Shown here: positions 16,370 to 24,953 of the stretch, piece after piece
Position numbering within the stretch: the first letter of the stretch is position 1
Layout of the letters: each line of letters opens with the position of its first letter
Assembly: GCF_008086115.1 (NCBI RefSeq)
Contig: NZ_VSIY01000004.1
Location: forward strand, 1-64,000
DNA length: 64,000 nucleotides
Direction of reading: 5' to 3'
Source: Maritimibacter fusiformis
Lineage (GTDB): Bacteria; Pseudomonadota; Alphaproteobacteria; Rhodobacterales; Rhodobacteraceae
Translations under genes and position numbers: made by a program
The notes under the pieces: model-generated
Told to the model about the DNA's origin: nothing
The model's input: only the letters and a program-made list of their open reading frames with translations
Database searches by the model: none

Positions 16370-16399
16370 TTGACGGAGTTCGAAGCGGTGCTGTTAACT
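16370..16399 (+). promoter_or_regulatory. candidate sigma-70-type promoter for the liv operon
   Basis: TTGACG (16370-16375) and TTAACT (16394-16399) are separated by 18 bp, leaving about an 80-nt leader before livH. It lies in the divergent space between fadJ and livH. It was found by eye only. Confidence 0.35.
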
Positions 16400-16484
16400 C
16401 ATGGAAACTGGCCGAAAACCCGCCGTCAGATGCGGGACCGGCATGGTTCGGGAGGCGCGCGGCCTGGTCCGCGCGAAGAACTGC

Positions 16485-17360
16485 ATGGAGATTTTCCAGC
16501 TTTTGATTGGCGGTCTCGCCAATGGCTGTATCTACGGGCTGGTCGCGCTGGGCTTTGTGCTGATCTACAAGGCCAGCGAAGGCGTGAATTTCGCCCAGGG
16601 CGACATGATGATGCTGGGCGCTTTCGTGGCGCTGGGGCTTGGCAATTCCGACCAGTTGGGCCTGCCGTTCGGCATCGCGGTGATCGTGGCGATGGTGCTG
16701 ATGTTCGGCATCGGCTGGGGGATCGAGCGGGTGGTGGTGCGCCGCATCTTCGGCCAGCCGCAGTTCGCACTGGTGATCCTGACCATCGCGCTGGGTTTCG
16801 TGCTGCGGTTCGCCGCCGGGTCGATCTGGGGCTATTCGCCGCTGGTGCTGGAGACACCCTTCGCGGGGATGAATTTCCGCGTCGGCGGCGTGGTGATCGG
16901 CATGGCTGACATCCTGGCCATCGTGGTGACGCTGATCCTGACGCTGGGCCTGTGGGCCTTCTTCGCCTTCACCCGCATCGGGCTGGCCGCACAGGCGGCC
17001 AGTCAGAACCAGATGGCGGCCTATATCGTGGGCGTGCCGGTGATGCGGATCAACGCCTTGATCTGGGGGTTGTCGGGGACGGTGGCGACGGTGGCGGGCG
17101 TGCTCTATGCCGCCAAGGGCGCGATCGACCCCAACATCGGGCTTCTGGGCATCAAGGCGTTTGCCGCCGCGGTGATCGGCGGGCTTGGCTCGTTGCCCGG
17201 CGCGCTGTTGGGCGGGCTTTTGATCGGCGTGGTCGAGCCCATCGCGGCGCGTTACGCCCCCGGCGAGCTGGCGCAGATGTCGCCCTATATCATCATGCTG
17301 ATCGTGCTGGTCACCCGCCCGGGCGGGCTGTTCGCGCAGATCCAGGCCAAGAAGGTCTGA
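16485..17360 (+). CDS. livH: branched-chain amino acid-type ABC transporter permease LivH
   Basis: A 291-aa membrane protein of the LivH family, with about eight hydrophobic segments. The start MEIFQLLIGGLANGCIYGL at 16485 is chosen because the residues upstream in the same frame are charged and not conserved. Family marks are YKASEGVNFAQGDMMMLGAF (about 26-45) and IGGLGSLPGALLGGLLIGVVE near the C-terminus. With LivM it forms the inner-membrane channel. It is the first gene of a livHMGF set; the substrate need not be Leu/Ile/Val (see the acyl-CoA synthetase gene in the same operon). Confidence 0.93.
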   Translation: MEIFQLLIGGLANGCIYGLVALGFVLIYKASEGVNFAQGDMMMLGAFVALGLGNSDQLGLPFGIAVIVAMVLMFGIGWGIERVVVRRIFGQPQFALVILTIALGFVLRFAAGSIWGYSPLVLETPFAGMNFRVGGVVIGMADILAIVVTLILTLGLWAFFAFTRIGLAAQAASQNQMAAYIVGVPVMRINALIWGLSGTVATVAGVLYAAKGAIDPNIGLLGIKAFAAAVIGGLGSLPGALLGGLLIGVVEPIAARYAPGELAQMSPYIIMLIVLVTRPGGLFAQIQAKKV

Positions 17361-17363
17361 GCC

Positions 17364-18461
17364 ATGCGGGTTGTGTTCAAGACAAGCTATGACCCCGATA
17401 TCGACCTGCACGATCACGCATGGAAACGCTGGGGCATCGCGCTGTTGCTCGCGGTCATGGCGGCGCTGCCGTTTCTGGTCGGGGACTATTACCTTGCCGA
17501 GGCGACCAACACGCTGATCTGGGCGCTAGCCGGGATGGGGCTGATGGTGCTGGTGGGCCATACCGGGCAGGTGTCGCTGGGTCATGCCGCGTTCCTGGCC
17601 ATCGGCGCCTATACCGACGCGGCGCTGATGAACATCGGCTGGCCGTTCCTGTTGAGTTTTCCGGTGGCCGGTTTGGTGGCGGGCGTGTTCGGCGCGATCA
17701 TCGCGGTGCCGGCGGTGCGGATGTCGGGTATCTACCTTGCCATCGCAACGCTCGCCGTGTTCGTGATCGTCGAGGAAATGGTGATCCTGCTGGCCCCGAT
17801 CACCGGCGGCATCGGCGGCATCTTTGCCCCCACCATCGAGATCGCGGGCATCGGCTTCGACCGCTACGCCGCGCTCGACAACTTCTACTGGCTCTGCCTC
17901 GTCGTGGTGGCGCTGGTGACATGGGGCTATGCCAACCTGATGCGCAGCCCGACCGGGCGGTCGTTCCTGGCCGTGCGCGACAGCGAGGTTTCGGCCCGCG
18001 CGCTGGGCATCAACGTCACCCGCACCCGCGCGCTGGCCTTCGGGTTGTCGTCGGGCGTCACCGGGCTGGCCGGTGCGCTGATGGGGCATTACATCGGGTT
18101 CTTCAACTACGAGCTTTTTTCCATCTTCATCTCGATCAACCTGCTGCTGGTCGTCACCATCGGGGGCTTGGGTTTCATCCCGGGGGCGTTTTTGGGCGCC
18201 ATCCTGATCACCGGCGTGCCGCAACTGATCTCGATCCTGCGCGACAGCGCCAATGCGACGCTGGGGATCGACCTGGGCGGCATTCCCGGCCTCGACACGA
18301 TGGTGTTCTCGCTGATCCTGATCGGCTTCATCATCTACGAGCCGACCGGGCTCTATGGCCGCTGGCTGAAACTGCGGGTGTGGTGGGAGTTGTTCCCGCT
18401 GGCGCGGCGTGACATGTTCCGACGGCAAAAGACCTATCTCAAGACGGAGCGGATGCGATGA
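17364..18461 (+). CDS. livM: branched-chain amino acid-type ABC transporter permease LivM
   Basis: A 365-aa membrane protein starting three bases after livH. A cytoplasmic N-terminal 30 residues are followed by about nine helices. Family motifs include GHTGQVSLGHAAFLAIGAY (about 61-79) and the EAA-like loop RALGINVTRTRALAFGLSSG. A basic 30-residue tail (RRDMFRRQKTYLKTERMR) ends the protein. The stop overlaps the livG start by four bases. Confidence 0.93.
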   Translation: MRVVFKTSYDPDIDLHDHAWKRWGIALLLAVMAALPFLVGDYYLAEATNTLIWALAGMGLMVLVGHTGQVSLGHAAFLAIGAYTDAALMNIGWPFLLSFPVAGLVAGVFGAIIAVPAVRMSGIYLAIATLAVFVIVEEMVILLAPITGGIGGIFAPTIEIAGIGFDRYAALDNFYWLCLVVVALVTWGYANLMRSPTGRSFLAVRDSEVSARALGINVTRTRALAFGLSSGVTGLAGALMGHYIGFFNYELFSIFISINLLLVVTIGGLGFIPGAFLGAILITGVPQLISILRDSANATLGIDLGGIPGLDTMVFSLILIGFIIYEPTGLYGRWLKLRVWWELFPLARRDMFRRQKTYLKTERMR

Positions 18462-19228
18462 GCCTGCTCGCGGTCGAAGATCTGGCGATACATTTCGGCG
18501 GTGTCAAAGCCGTCGACGGCGTGTCGTTCGAGGTCGAGGCAGGCGAGGTCTTTGCCATCATCGGCCCGAACGGGGCGGGCAAGTCGACCATCTTCAACCT
18601 GATCTCGCGGCTCTATGAGCCGACGCGCGGGCGCATCCATTTCGACGGCGCCGACATCACCGCGCTCAAGGCGCACCAGATCGCGCCGCTGGGCATCGCG
18701 CGGACGTTTCAGAATATCGAGTTGTTCGATCATTCCACGGTGCTCGACAACCTTCTGATGGGCCGCCACATCCACCGGCGCACGAACTTCGTTCAGGACA
18801 TCCTGTTCCTGCCCAAGGTGCGGCGCGAAGAGCGCGAGCATCGCCGCCGCGTCGAGGAGGTGATCGCGTTTCTCGAGCTTGAGCATTATCGCGGCAAGCA
18901 CATCGCGGGCCTGCCCTACGGCGTGCGCAAGGTGGTCGAGATCGGGCGCGCGCTGGCGCTGGGGCCAAAGCTGATCCTGCTCGACGAACCCGCCTCGGGC
19001 CTGTCGGTCGAGGAAAGTCAGGACGTTGCGTTCTGGATCGAGGACATGCGCCGCGACATGGGGCTGACGGTGCTCATGGTCGAGCATGACATGGGGCTGG
19101 TCACGCAGGTCTCGGACCGGGTGCTGGCGGTGGCCAATGGCCGACCGCTGGCGTTGGGCACGGCGGCCGAGGTGCAGGCCGACCCGGAGGTGCAGGCGGC
19201 CTATCTCGGGACGGGGGACGCGGCATGA
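18458..19228 (+). CDS. livG: ABC transporter ATP-binding protein LivG
   Basis: A 256-aa ABC ATPase. Walker A is GPNGAGKST, with LYEPTRGRIHFDG behind it, and Walker B is LILLDEPASGLS. The signature segment reads YGVRKVVEIGRAL, the LivG-type form in place of LSGGQ. The insert with RTFQNIELFDHSTV and the C-terminal QAAYLG are also LivG marks. It is coupled to livM and livF by four-base overlaps. Confidence 0.94.
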   Translation: MSLLAVEDLAIHFGGVKAVDGVSFEVEAGEVFAIIGPNGAGKSTIFNLISRLYEPTRGRIHFDGADITALKAHQIAPLGIARTFQNIELFDHSTVLDNLLMGRHIHRRTNFVQDILFLPKVRREEREHRRRVEEVIAFLELEHYRGKHIAGLPYGVRKVVEIGRALALGPKLILLDEPASGLSVEESQDVAFWIEDMRRDMGLTVLMVEHDMGLVTQVSDRVLAVANGRPLALGTAAEVQADPEVQAAYLGTGDAA

Positions 19229-19986
19229 GCCTCTTGGAGGTGCGCAACGTCGAAACCTTCTACGGTGCCATCATGGCGCTGCGCGGTGTGTCCATCGACG
19301 TGGAAGAAGGCGAGATCGTCACCATTCTGGGCGCCAACGGCGCCGGCAAGACCACGCTGATGAAAACCATCGCCGGGCTGATGGACCCGGAAAAGGGCCA
19401 GATCACCTTTGACGGCACCCCGATCACCGGGCTGGAGCCGGACCGGATCGTGCAGAAGGGCCTGTCGCTGGTGCCCGAGGGGCGCGAGGTGTTTCCTTAT
19501 CTGTCGGTCGAGGAAAACCTGCGTCTGGGGGCCTATACCCGCAAGGGCGGCCATGCCGAAGATCTGGCGCTGGTCTATTCCTACTTCCCGATCCTCAAGG
19601 AACGTCAGCGTCAGGCCGCAGGCTTCCTGTCGGGCGGGCAACAGCAGATGCTGGCGATCGGGCGCGGGCTGATGGCGCGGCCAAGGCTGATGCTGCTCGA
19701 TGAACCCTCGCTGGGCCTGTCGCCGCTTCTGACCCAGGAGATTTTCGCCATCATCGCCCGGCTGAATGCCGAGCAGGGCGTCACCATGCTGGTGGTCGAA
19801 CAGAACGCGCATATCGCGCTGGTGACCGCACATAAGGGCTATGTGCTGGAAACCGGGCGGATCGTGATGGCGGGCGACGCCGAGACCCTGCGCAACTCGG
19901 AGGACATACAGGAGTTCTATCTGGGCAAGAGCGAGGCGGGCCAGCGCGGCCAGAAACGATGGAAACGGCGCAAGACATGGAGATGA
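19225..19986 (+). CDS. livF: ABC transporter ATP-binding protein LivF
   Basis: A 253-aa ABC ATPase. Walker A is GANGAGKTT, then LVPEGREVFPYLSVEENL, signature LSGGQQQMLAIGRGLM and Walker B LMLLDEPSLGLSPL. It ends QEFYLGKSEAG, the standard LivF end, followed by an unusually basic tail (QKRWKRRKTWR). The second ATPase of the importer. Its stop overlaps the downstream ligase gene. Confidence 0.94.
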   Translation: MSLLEVRNVETFYGAIMALRGVSIDVEEGEIVTILGANGAGKTTLMKTIAGLMDPEKGQITFDGTPITGLEPDRIVQKGLSLVPEGREVFPYLSVEENLRLGAYTRKGGHAEDLALVYSYFPILKERQRQAAGFLSGGQQQMLAIGRGLMARPRLMLLDEPSLGLSPLLTQEIFAIIARLNAEQGVTMLVVEQNAHIALVTAHKGYVLETGRIVMAGDAETLRNSEDIQEFYLGKSEAGQRGQKRWKRRKTWR

Positions 19987-21815
19987 ACCCGGTGACAGCC
20001 GAGCCGATCACCTTCGAGGGGCACGACACGGTCGTGAAGCTCTGGGCCGCGCGCTGCAAGGCCGAGGGCGCGGCGGTGGCGCATCGCGAGAAGGAACTGG
20101 GCATCTGGCAGAGCTATAGCTGGGACGATTATTACCGGGGTGCGCGGCGGATCGGGCTGGCGCTGATCGCCAAGGGCGTCGCGCCGGGCGAGCCGGTGCT
20201 GATCCTGGCCGAGGACCGGCGCGAATGGCTTTATATCGACCTCGCCTCTGCCGCCATCGGCGCGATCCCCACCGGCGTCTACACCACCGACAGCGCCACC
20301 CAGCTTGCCTATCTGGCGGGCGATTCCGGTGCGCGGGTGCTGTTTGTCGAGGATGACGAGCAACTCGACAAATGGCTGGCAGCGCGCGACCAGATGCCGG
20401 GGATCGAACTGGTGGTGGTGATCGAGCGCGAGGGGCTGGCGACGTTTTCCGACCCGCAGGTGATGTTCTTCGACGACTTCATTGCGCTGGGCGCCGACGA
20501 GGAACAAAAGCACCCGACCCTGTTCGAGGACCGGCTGAATGCGGTGCGCCCCGAAGACCCCCGGATGCTGATCTATACCTCCGGCACCACCGGCCCGCCG
20601 AAAGGCGCGGTGATCACCCATCGCAACGTGATCTTCCAGCTTGTCGCCGGGCGCGAGCTTCTGGATTTCCGGCATGACGACAACCTGTTGTGCTTCCTGC
20701 CGCTCTGCCACGTCTATGAACGGCTGGTGAGTTGCGAAAACCAGATCGCCAACGGCTGCACGGTCAATTTCGCCGAGAGCCCGGAAACCGTGTTCGAGAA
20801 CCTGCAGGAGGTCAGCCCGGATACCTTCGCGGGCGTGCCGCGCATCTTCGAAAAGATGTATTCGCGGCTGACGATCATGCGGGGTGAGGCCACGGCAATC
20901 GGGCGCATCGCGTTCGACTGGGCCGTGGGTGTCGGCAGCCGCGTTGCCGAGGCGCGCGAGGAAGGCAGGGGCGTCGGCGGGTGGCTGAGAGTGCAGCACC
21001 TGCTGGCCGACTGGATGGTGCTGTCGAACCTGCGCCGGATGCTGGGGCTGGCCAATGCACGGCGCGTCAGTTCCGGGGCCGCGCCGGTGTCGCCCGACCT
21101 GATCCGCTGGTTCTGGGCCTTGGGCATCCCGCTGGCCGAGGGCTACGGCATGACCGAAACCACCGCCGTGACCAGCGTGAACGCGGTCGACGACAACCAT
21201 ATCGGCACAGTCGGCCAGCCGCTGCCGGGAGCCAGGCTGCGGATCGCGCCGGATGGCGAAATCCAGGTGCACGGGCCGCTGGTCTTTGCCGGTTACTGGA
21301 ACAAGCCCGACAAGACCGCCGAGACCTTTACCGAGGATGGCTGGCTGCGCACCGGCGATGTCGGGCGGATCGACAACCAGGGCTTTCTGACCATCACCGG
21401 GCGGCTGAAGGACATCATCATCACCGCAGGCGGCAAGAACATCACGCCCGCCGAGATCGAAAGCCGGTTGAAGTTCTCGCCCTATGTCTCGGACGCGGTG
21501 GTGATCGGGGACGGGCGCAAATACCTGACCGCGCTGGTGATGATCGACCAGGAGAACGTCGAGAAATTCGCCCAGACCAAACAGATCCCGTTTTCCGACT
21601 TCGCCTCGCTGACCCGCGCGCCCGAGGTGGTGGAACTGATCGGCGAGGTGGTGGCCGATACCAACCGGGATTTCGCGCGGGTCGAGCAGATCAAGGATTT
21701 CCGGTTGATCGACATCCTGTTGACGGCCGAGGATGAGGAACTGACGCCGACCATGAAGCTCAAGCGGAATTATGTGAACGAACGCCACAAGGCGCTGATA
21801 GACAGTATGTATTGA
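19983..21815 (+). CDS. AMP-dependent long-chain acyl-CoA synthetase-like ligase within the liv operon
   Basis: An adenylate-forming ligase of about 610 aa. The start is taken at ATG 19983, which overlaps the livF stop as ATGA like the other junctions here; ATG 19959 or 19977 in the same frame are alternatives. Motifs: IYTSGTTGPPKGAVITHRN (AMP-binding P-loop), GYGMTETTAVTSVN, YWNKPDKTAETF, then TGDVGRID and GRLKDIIITAGGKNI (hinge and C-terminal lobe). The domain order and length fit the FAA1-like (COG1022) long-chain group. Its place between livF and the binding-protein gene suggests that the imported compound, perhaps an aromatic or aliphatic acid, is trapped as a CoA thioester. The substrate is unknown. 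Confidence 0.9.
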   Translation: MNPVTAEPITFEGHDTVVKLWAARCKAEGAAVAHREKELGIWQSYSWDDYYRGARRIGLALIAKGVAPGEPVLILAEDRREWLYIDLASAAIGAIPTGVYTTDSATQLAYLAGDSGARVLFVEDDEQLDKWLAARDQMPGIELVVVIEREGLATFSDPQVMFFDDFIALGADEEQKHPTLFEDRLNAVRPEDPRMLIYTSGTTGPPKGAVITHRNVIFQLVAGRELLDFRHDDNLLCFLPLCHVYERLVSCENQIANGCTVNFAESPETVFENLQEVSPDTFAGVPRIFEKMYSRLTIMRGEATAIGRIAFDWAVGVGSRVAEAREEGRGVGGWLRVQHLLADWMVLSNLRRMLGLANARRVSSGAAPVSPDLIRWFWALGIPLAEGYGMTETTAVTSVNAVDDNHIGTVGQPLPGARLRIAPDGEIQVHGPLVFAGYWNKPDKTAETFTEDGWLRTGDVGRIDNQGFLTITGRLKDIIITAGGKNITPAEIESRLKFSPYVSDAVVIGDGRKYLTALVMIDQENVEKFAQTKQIPFSDFASLTRAPEVVELIGEVVADTNRDFARVEQIKDFRLIDILLTAEDEELTPTMKLKRNYVNERHKALIDSMY

Positions 21816-21848
21816 CCGGCGAACCGGTCGAATAGCAGGGAGGAAGAC

Positions 21849-23015
21849 ATGAAAACACTCAAGGCAATCGCCATGACGGCAACACTGGCGCTGGCGACGC
21901 CCGCACTGGCGCAGACGCCGGGCGTCTCGGACGACGAGATCAAGATCGGCGGCGGACATGACCTGTCGGGCATCTTCGCGCCGTTCTCGGTGCCCGCGGT
22001 GGCCGCAGCCCAGGCCTATTTCGCCAAGATCAACGCCGCCGGTGGCGTGCACGGGCGCAAGATCACCTATATCGTCGAGGATCACGGCTACCAGGTGCCC
22101 AAGGCCGCGCAGGCGGCGAACAAGCTGGTCAACAAGGACGAGGTGTTCGCGATGCTGCTCAGCCTCGGCACGCCGCATAACCTGGCGATGTTCCAGTTGA
22201 TGGGGCCGCAAGGCGTGCCCAACATCTCGCCCCTGACCGCGGCACGCCAGATGGTCGAGCCGCTGGAGCCGTGGAAGTTCGGCGGCACCGCGTCCTATTA
22301 CGAAGGGGTGCGCGCGACGCTGGAATACCTGGTCGACGAGGAAGGCGCGCAGAAGTTCTGCCTGATGATCCTGCCGACCGATTTCGGGCAGGAGATCGAG
22401 GCGGCAGTCAACGACATCGCCGAAGAGCGCGGGCTGGAAATCGGGGCCGAGGTCTCGCACAAGCCCGATGAAAGCGACTTCACCGGCGCGCTGGGCAAGG
22501 TCAAGGAATCGGGCTGCGACACCGTCGGGCTCGCGCTGGGCGTCAGCCAGATGATCAACGCGGTGGCGACCGCGCACAAGCTGGGCATGGATGACGTGCG
22601 CTTCGTGGTGTCGAGCGCGGGCTTTCACACCGTGGTGGCCAAGGGCCTTGCCGCGCAGGGCGTGATGTCCGGCGTCTATGCCGGCTCCGGCTGGCAGGAT
22701 CTGGAAACCCGGCTGGACAATCCGGCGGTGCAGGAATGGGTGGCCGAATTCAAGGAAGCCACCGGCGAGGATTATCCCTCGACCGGCGCGGTCCTGGGCC
22801 GCTCGGCCGCCGAACTGCTTGTGCGGGCGCTTGAGGCCGCCGGGCCGGACCTCACGCGCGAGAACTTCATCGCGGCGTTGGAGAACCTGAACTATCGCGA
22901 CGAGATCTCGGGCAATACCGTGACCTTCTCGGCCGATGACCATGAAGGCGCCGACGAGGTGTTCGTCTCGCGCATCAACAATGGCAGCTGGGAACTGGTG
23001 AAGACCGTCGAATAG
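21849..23015 (+). CDS. periplasmic substrate-binding protein of the liv-type transporter (LivK-like)
   Basis: A 388-aa type-I periplasmic binding protein. Signal peptide MKTLKAIAMTATLALATPALAQ with cleavage likely after ALA or AQ. The mature start GVSDDEIKIGGGHDLSGIFAP is typical of the Leu/Ile/Val-BP family, with INAAGGVHGRKITYIVEDHGYQ following. GGAGG lies before the ATG. Residues that fix the amino-acid ligand cannot be read confidently, so a carboxylate or aromatic-acid ligand is possible, in line with the neighbouring CoA ligase. Confidence 0.92.
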   Translation: MKTLKAIAMTATLALATPALAQTPGVSDDEIKIGGGHDLSGIFAPFSVPAVAAAQAYFAKINAAGGVHGRKITYIVEDHGYQVPKAAQAANKLVNKDEVFAMLLSLGTPHNLAMFQLMGPQGVPNISPLTAARQMVEPLEPWKFGGTASYYEGVRATLEYLVDEEGAQKFCLMILPTDFGQEIEAAVNDIAEERGLEIGAEVSHKPDESDFTGALGKVKESGCDTVGLALGVSQMINAVATAHKLGMDDVRFVVSSAGFHTVVAKGLAAQGVMSGVYAGSGWQDLETRLDNPAVQEWVAEFKEATGEDYPSTGAVLGRSAAELLVRALEAAGPDLTRENFIAALENLNYRDEISGNTVTFSADDHEGADEVFVSRINNGSWELVKTVE

Positions 23016-23024
23016 ACAAGACCG

Positions 23025-23053
23025 CGCGCGGGGCGGGTGCCTCGCCCCGCGCG
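23025..23053 (+). terminator. perfect 11-bp GC hairpin after the liv operon
   Basis: CGCGCGGGGCG (23025-23035) and CGCCCCGCGCG (23043-23053) pair perfectly around a 7-nt loop, nine nt past the binding-protein stop. No T-run follows. It may act as a weak terminator or a 3'-end-stabilising stem, giving partial separation from modE. Confidence 0.45.
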
Positions 23054-23070
23054 ACCCGTCAAGGAGCCCC

Positions 23071-23433
23071 ATGACCGACACGCCGCAGTTCCGCATCCGG
23101 CTGGTGTTCGGCCCCGATGAGATGATCGGGCCGGGCAAGGCCGAGCTTCTGGAACGCATCGACCGCACCGGCTCGATCGCCGCGGCAGGGCGCGAGATGG
23201 GGATGAGCTACAAGCGGGCCTGGCAACTGGTCGAGGTGATGAACGCCATGTTCCGCGCACCGCTGGTGGACCGCACGCGGGGCGGGGCCAGGGGCGGCGG
23301 GGCGAACGTCACGGCCACCGGGCACGCGGTGCTGGCCGCCTACCGTGGCATCGAGTTTGAGGCGGCGCGCGCCGGTGAGCGTCACGTCGCCGAGATCAAG
23401 GCACTGATGCGCGATCCGGGCGGGGGCAGATAG
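23071..23433 (+). CDS. modE: ModE-like molybdenum regulator, HTH domain only
   Basis: A 120-aa LysR-type winged-helix protein: GPGKAELLERIDRTGSIAAAGREMGMSYKRAWQLVEVMN is the ModE N-terminal HTH. E. coli ModE (262 aa) carries two further molbindin domains that sense molybdate; these are missing. It sits directly before modABC on the same strand, with AAGGAG before the ATG. It is therefore a probable controller of modABC, but how it would sense molybdate is unclear. Confidence 0.85.
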   Translation: MTDTPQFRIRLVFGPDEMIGPGKAELLERIDRTGSIAAAGREMGMSYKRAWQLVEVMNAMFRAPLVDRTRGGARGGGANVTATGHAVLAAYRGIEFEAARAGERHVAEIKALMRDPGGGR

Positions 23434-23436
23434 GAC

Positions 23437-23482
23437 TTGCCTAGCGGTCGCACCAAGACGATATTTCCGCGCAAACATATCG
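23437..23482 (+). promoter_or_regulatory. modABC promoter with overlapping Mo-box-like palindrome
   Basis: -35 TTGCCT (23437-23442), 17-bp spacer, -10 GATATT (23460-23465). A perfect inverted repeat CGATAT (23459-23464) / ATATCG (23477-23482) with a 12-bp spacer lies on the -10 and presumed start site. ModE-type operators are A/T-rich inverted repeats containing TATAT/ATAT half-sites near this spacing, so repression by the adjacent ModE is the simplest reading. Confidence 0.6.
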
Positions 23483-23499
23483 CCATGACAGGTGTGCCG

Positions 23500-24261
23500 A
23501 TGCCCGCCCGACCCTTCCTTGTGTTCCTGGCCGTCGTGCTGGCGCTGCCCGCGATGGCCCGGGCCGACAGCCTGCTGGTCTTCGCCGCCGCCAGCACCCG
23601 CGACGCGATGGACGAGATCGCCACGCTGTTCGAGGGCGAGAGCGGCCATGACGTGACCTTTTCCTATGCCGGATCGTCGGTGCTGGCCCGCCAGATCCAG
23701 AACGGAGCGCCAGCGGATGTGTTCCTGTCAGCCAACACCGCCTGGATGGACGTGCTGGAGGAGGGCGGGCTGATCGCGGCGGGCAGTCGGCGCGATCTGC
23801 TCGGCAACACCCTGGTGCTGATCGCCCATGACCCCGAGGCCGCGCCCGTCGACCTTGCCGCCGGGGATTTCGCCACACGGCTTGGCGAGGGATATCTTGC
23901 GATGGCGCTGGTCGATGCGGTGCCTGCGGGCATGTATGGCAAGGCCGCGCTGGCGCATCTGGGGATCTGGGACCGTATCGCCGGGCAGGTGGCGCAGGCC
24001 GACAACGTGCGCGCGGCGCTGGCGCTGGTGTCAACCGGGGCTGCGCCGTTCGGCGTGGTCTATGGATCGGACGCGGTGGCCGACCCGGGGGTCAGCGTCG
24101 TCGCCACCTTTCCCGGGGACAGCCACCCGCCGATCACATATCCCGTCGCCGTCATCGCGGGGCATGACCGCCCGGCGGTCACGGCCTTCCTGTCGTTCCT
24201 CACCACCGAAGCCGCGGGCGCGGTGTTCGAGGCGCAGGGCTTTACCCTGCCGGGGCGCTGA
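23500..24261 (+). CDS. modA: periplasmic molybdate-binding protein ModA
   Basis: About 253 aa. The start at ATG 23500 (MPARPFLVFLAVVLALPAMARA) is preferred to 23485 because the latter lies three bases from the palindrome with no ribosome-binding site, while AGG precedes 23500. The mature part begins DSLLVFAAASTRDAMDEIA, the ModA N-terminal oxyanion-binding signature; other marks are TFSYAGSSVLARQIQNGAPADVFLSAN and ALVSTGAAPFGVVYGSDA. It binds molybdate (or tungstate) in the periplasm. The stop overlaps the modB start (TGATG). Confidence 0.92.
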   Translation: MPARPFLVFLAVVLALPAMARADSLLVFAAASTRDAMDEIATLFEGESGHDVTFSYAGSSVLARQIQNGAPADVFLSANTAWMDVLEEGGLIAAGSRRDLLGNTLVLIAHDPEAAPVDLAAGDFATRLGEGYLAMALVDAVPAGMYGKAALAHLGIWDRIAGQVAQADNVRAALALVSTGAAPFGVVYGSDAVADPGVSVVATFPGDSHPPITYPVAVIAGHDRPAVTAFLSFLTTEAAGAVFEAQGFTLPGR

Positions 24262-24953
24262 TGGGCTGGCTCGGACCCGAGGAATGGCAGGCGGTGGCGC
24301 TGTCGCTCCGGGTGTCGCTGGTGGCGACGCTGGTCAGCCTGCCGCTGGGCGTTTTCGTCGCGCATGCGCTGGCGCGCTGGCGGTTTCCGGGCCATGCGCT
24401 GTTGAACGGGCTGGTGCATCTGCCGCTGATCCTGCCGCCCGTGGTCACCGGCTACCTGCTGCTCCTGACCTTCGGCGCGCAGGGGCCGATGGGGCGGGTT
24501 CTGGAGGCGCTGGGCATGAGCATCGCCTTTCGCTGGACCGGTGCTGCGCTGGCGGCGGGGATCATGGCGTTTCCGCTGATGGTGCGCGCGATCCGGCTGT
24601 CGATCGAGGCGGTGGACCCCAGGCTGGAAGAGGCCGCCGCCACGCTGGGCGCGCCACGCGCGCGGGTCTTTGCCACCGTCACGCTGCCCCTGATCCTGCC
24701 CGGCGTGCTGGCCGGTGCGGTGCTGGCGTTTGCCAAGGCGATGGGCGAGTTCGGCGCGACCATCACCTTCGTGTCGAACATCCCCGGCCAGACCCAGACC
24801 CTGCCCTCGGCGGTCTATGCCTTCCTGCAGGTGCCGGGGCGTGAGGATTCGGCGATCCGGCTGGTGCTGGTCTCGGTCGCCATCGCGATGGCGGCCCTGG
24901 TCCTGTCGGAGCTGCTGGCGCGGCGGATGGCCAGAAGGGTGGCGGGCGGATGA
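24261..24953 (+). CDS. modB: molybdate ABC transporter permease ModB
   Basis: A 230-aa inner-membrane protein with five or six hydrophobic helices. The EAA loop (EEAAATLGAPRARVFATVTLPLILPG, about 114-139) contacts ModC. HLPLILPPVVTGYLLL is typical of ModB. Its start overlaps the modA stop by one base and its end overlaps the modC start by four. Confidence 0.93.
   Translation: MGWLGPEEWQAVALSLRVSLVATLVSLPLGVFVAHALARWRFPGHALLNGLVHLPLILPPVVTGYLLLLTFGAQGPMGRVLEALGMSIAFRWTGAALAAGIMAFPLMVRAIRLSIEAVDPRLEEAAATLGAPRARVFATVTLPLILPGVLAGAVLAFAKAMGEFGATITFVSNIPGQTQTLPSAVYAFLQVPGREDSAIRLVLVSVAIAMAALVLSELLARRMARRVAGG

Noticed and set aside
19917..23168. Very long antisense open frame (over 1000 codons) across the ligase and binding-protein genes
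   Set aside because: Composition is Arg/His/Gln/Gly-rich and it mirrors strong real genes on the other strand. It is a typical shadow frame in GC-rich DNA.
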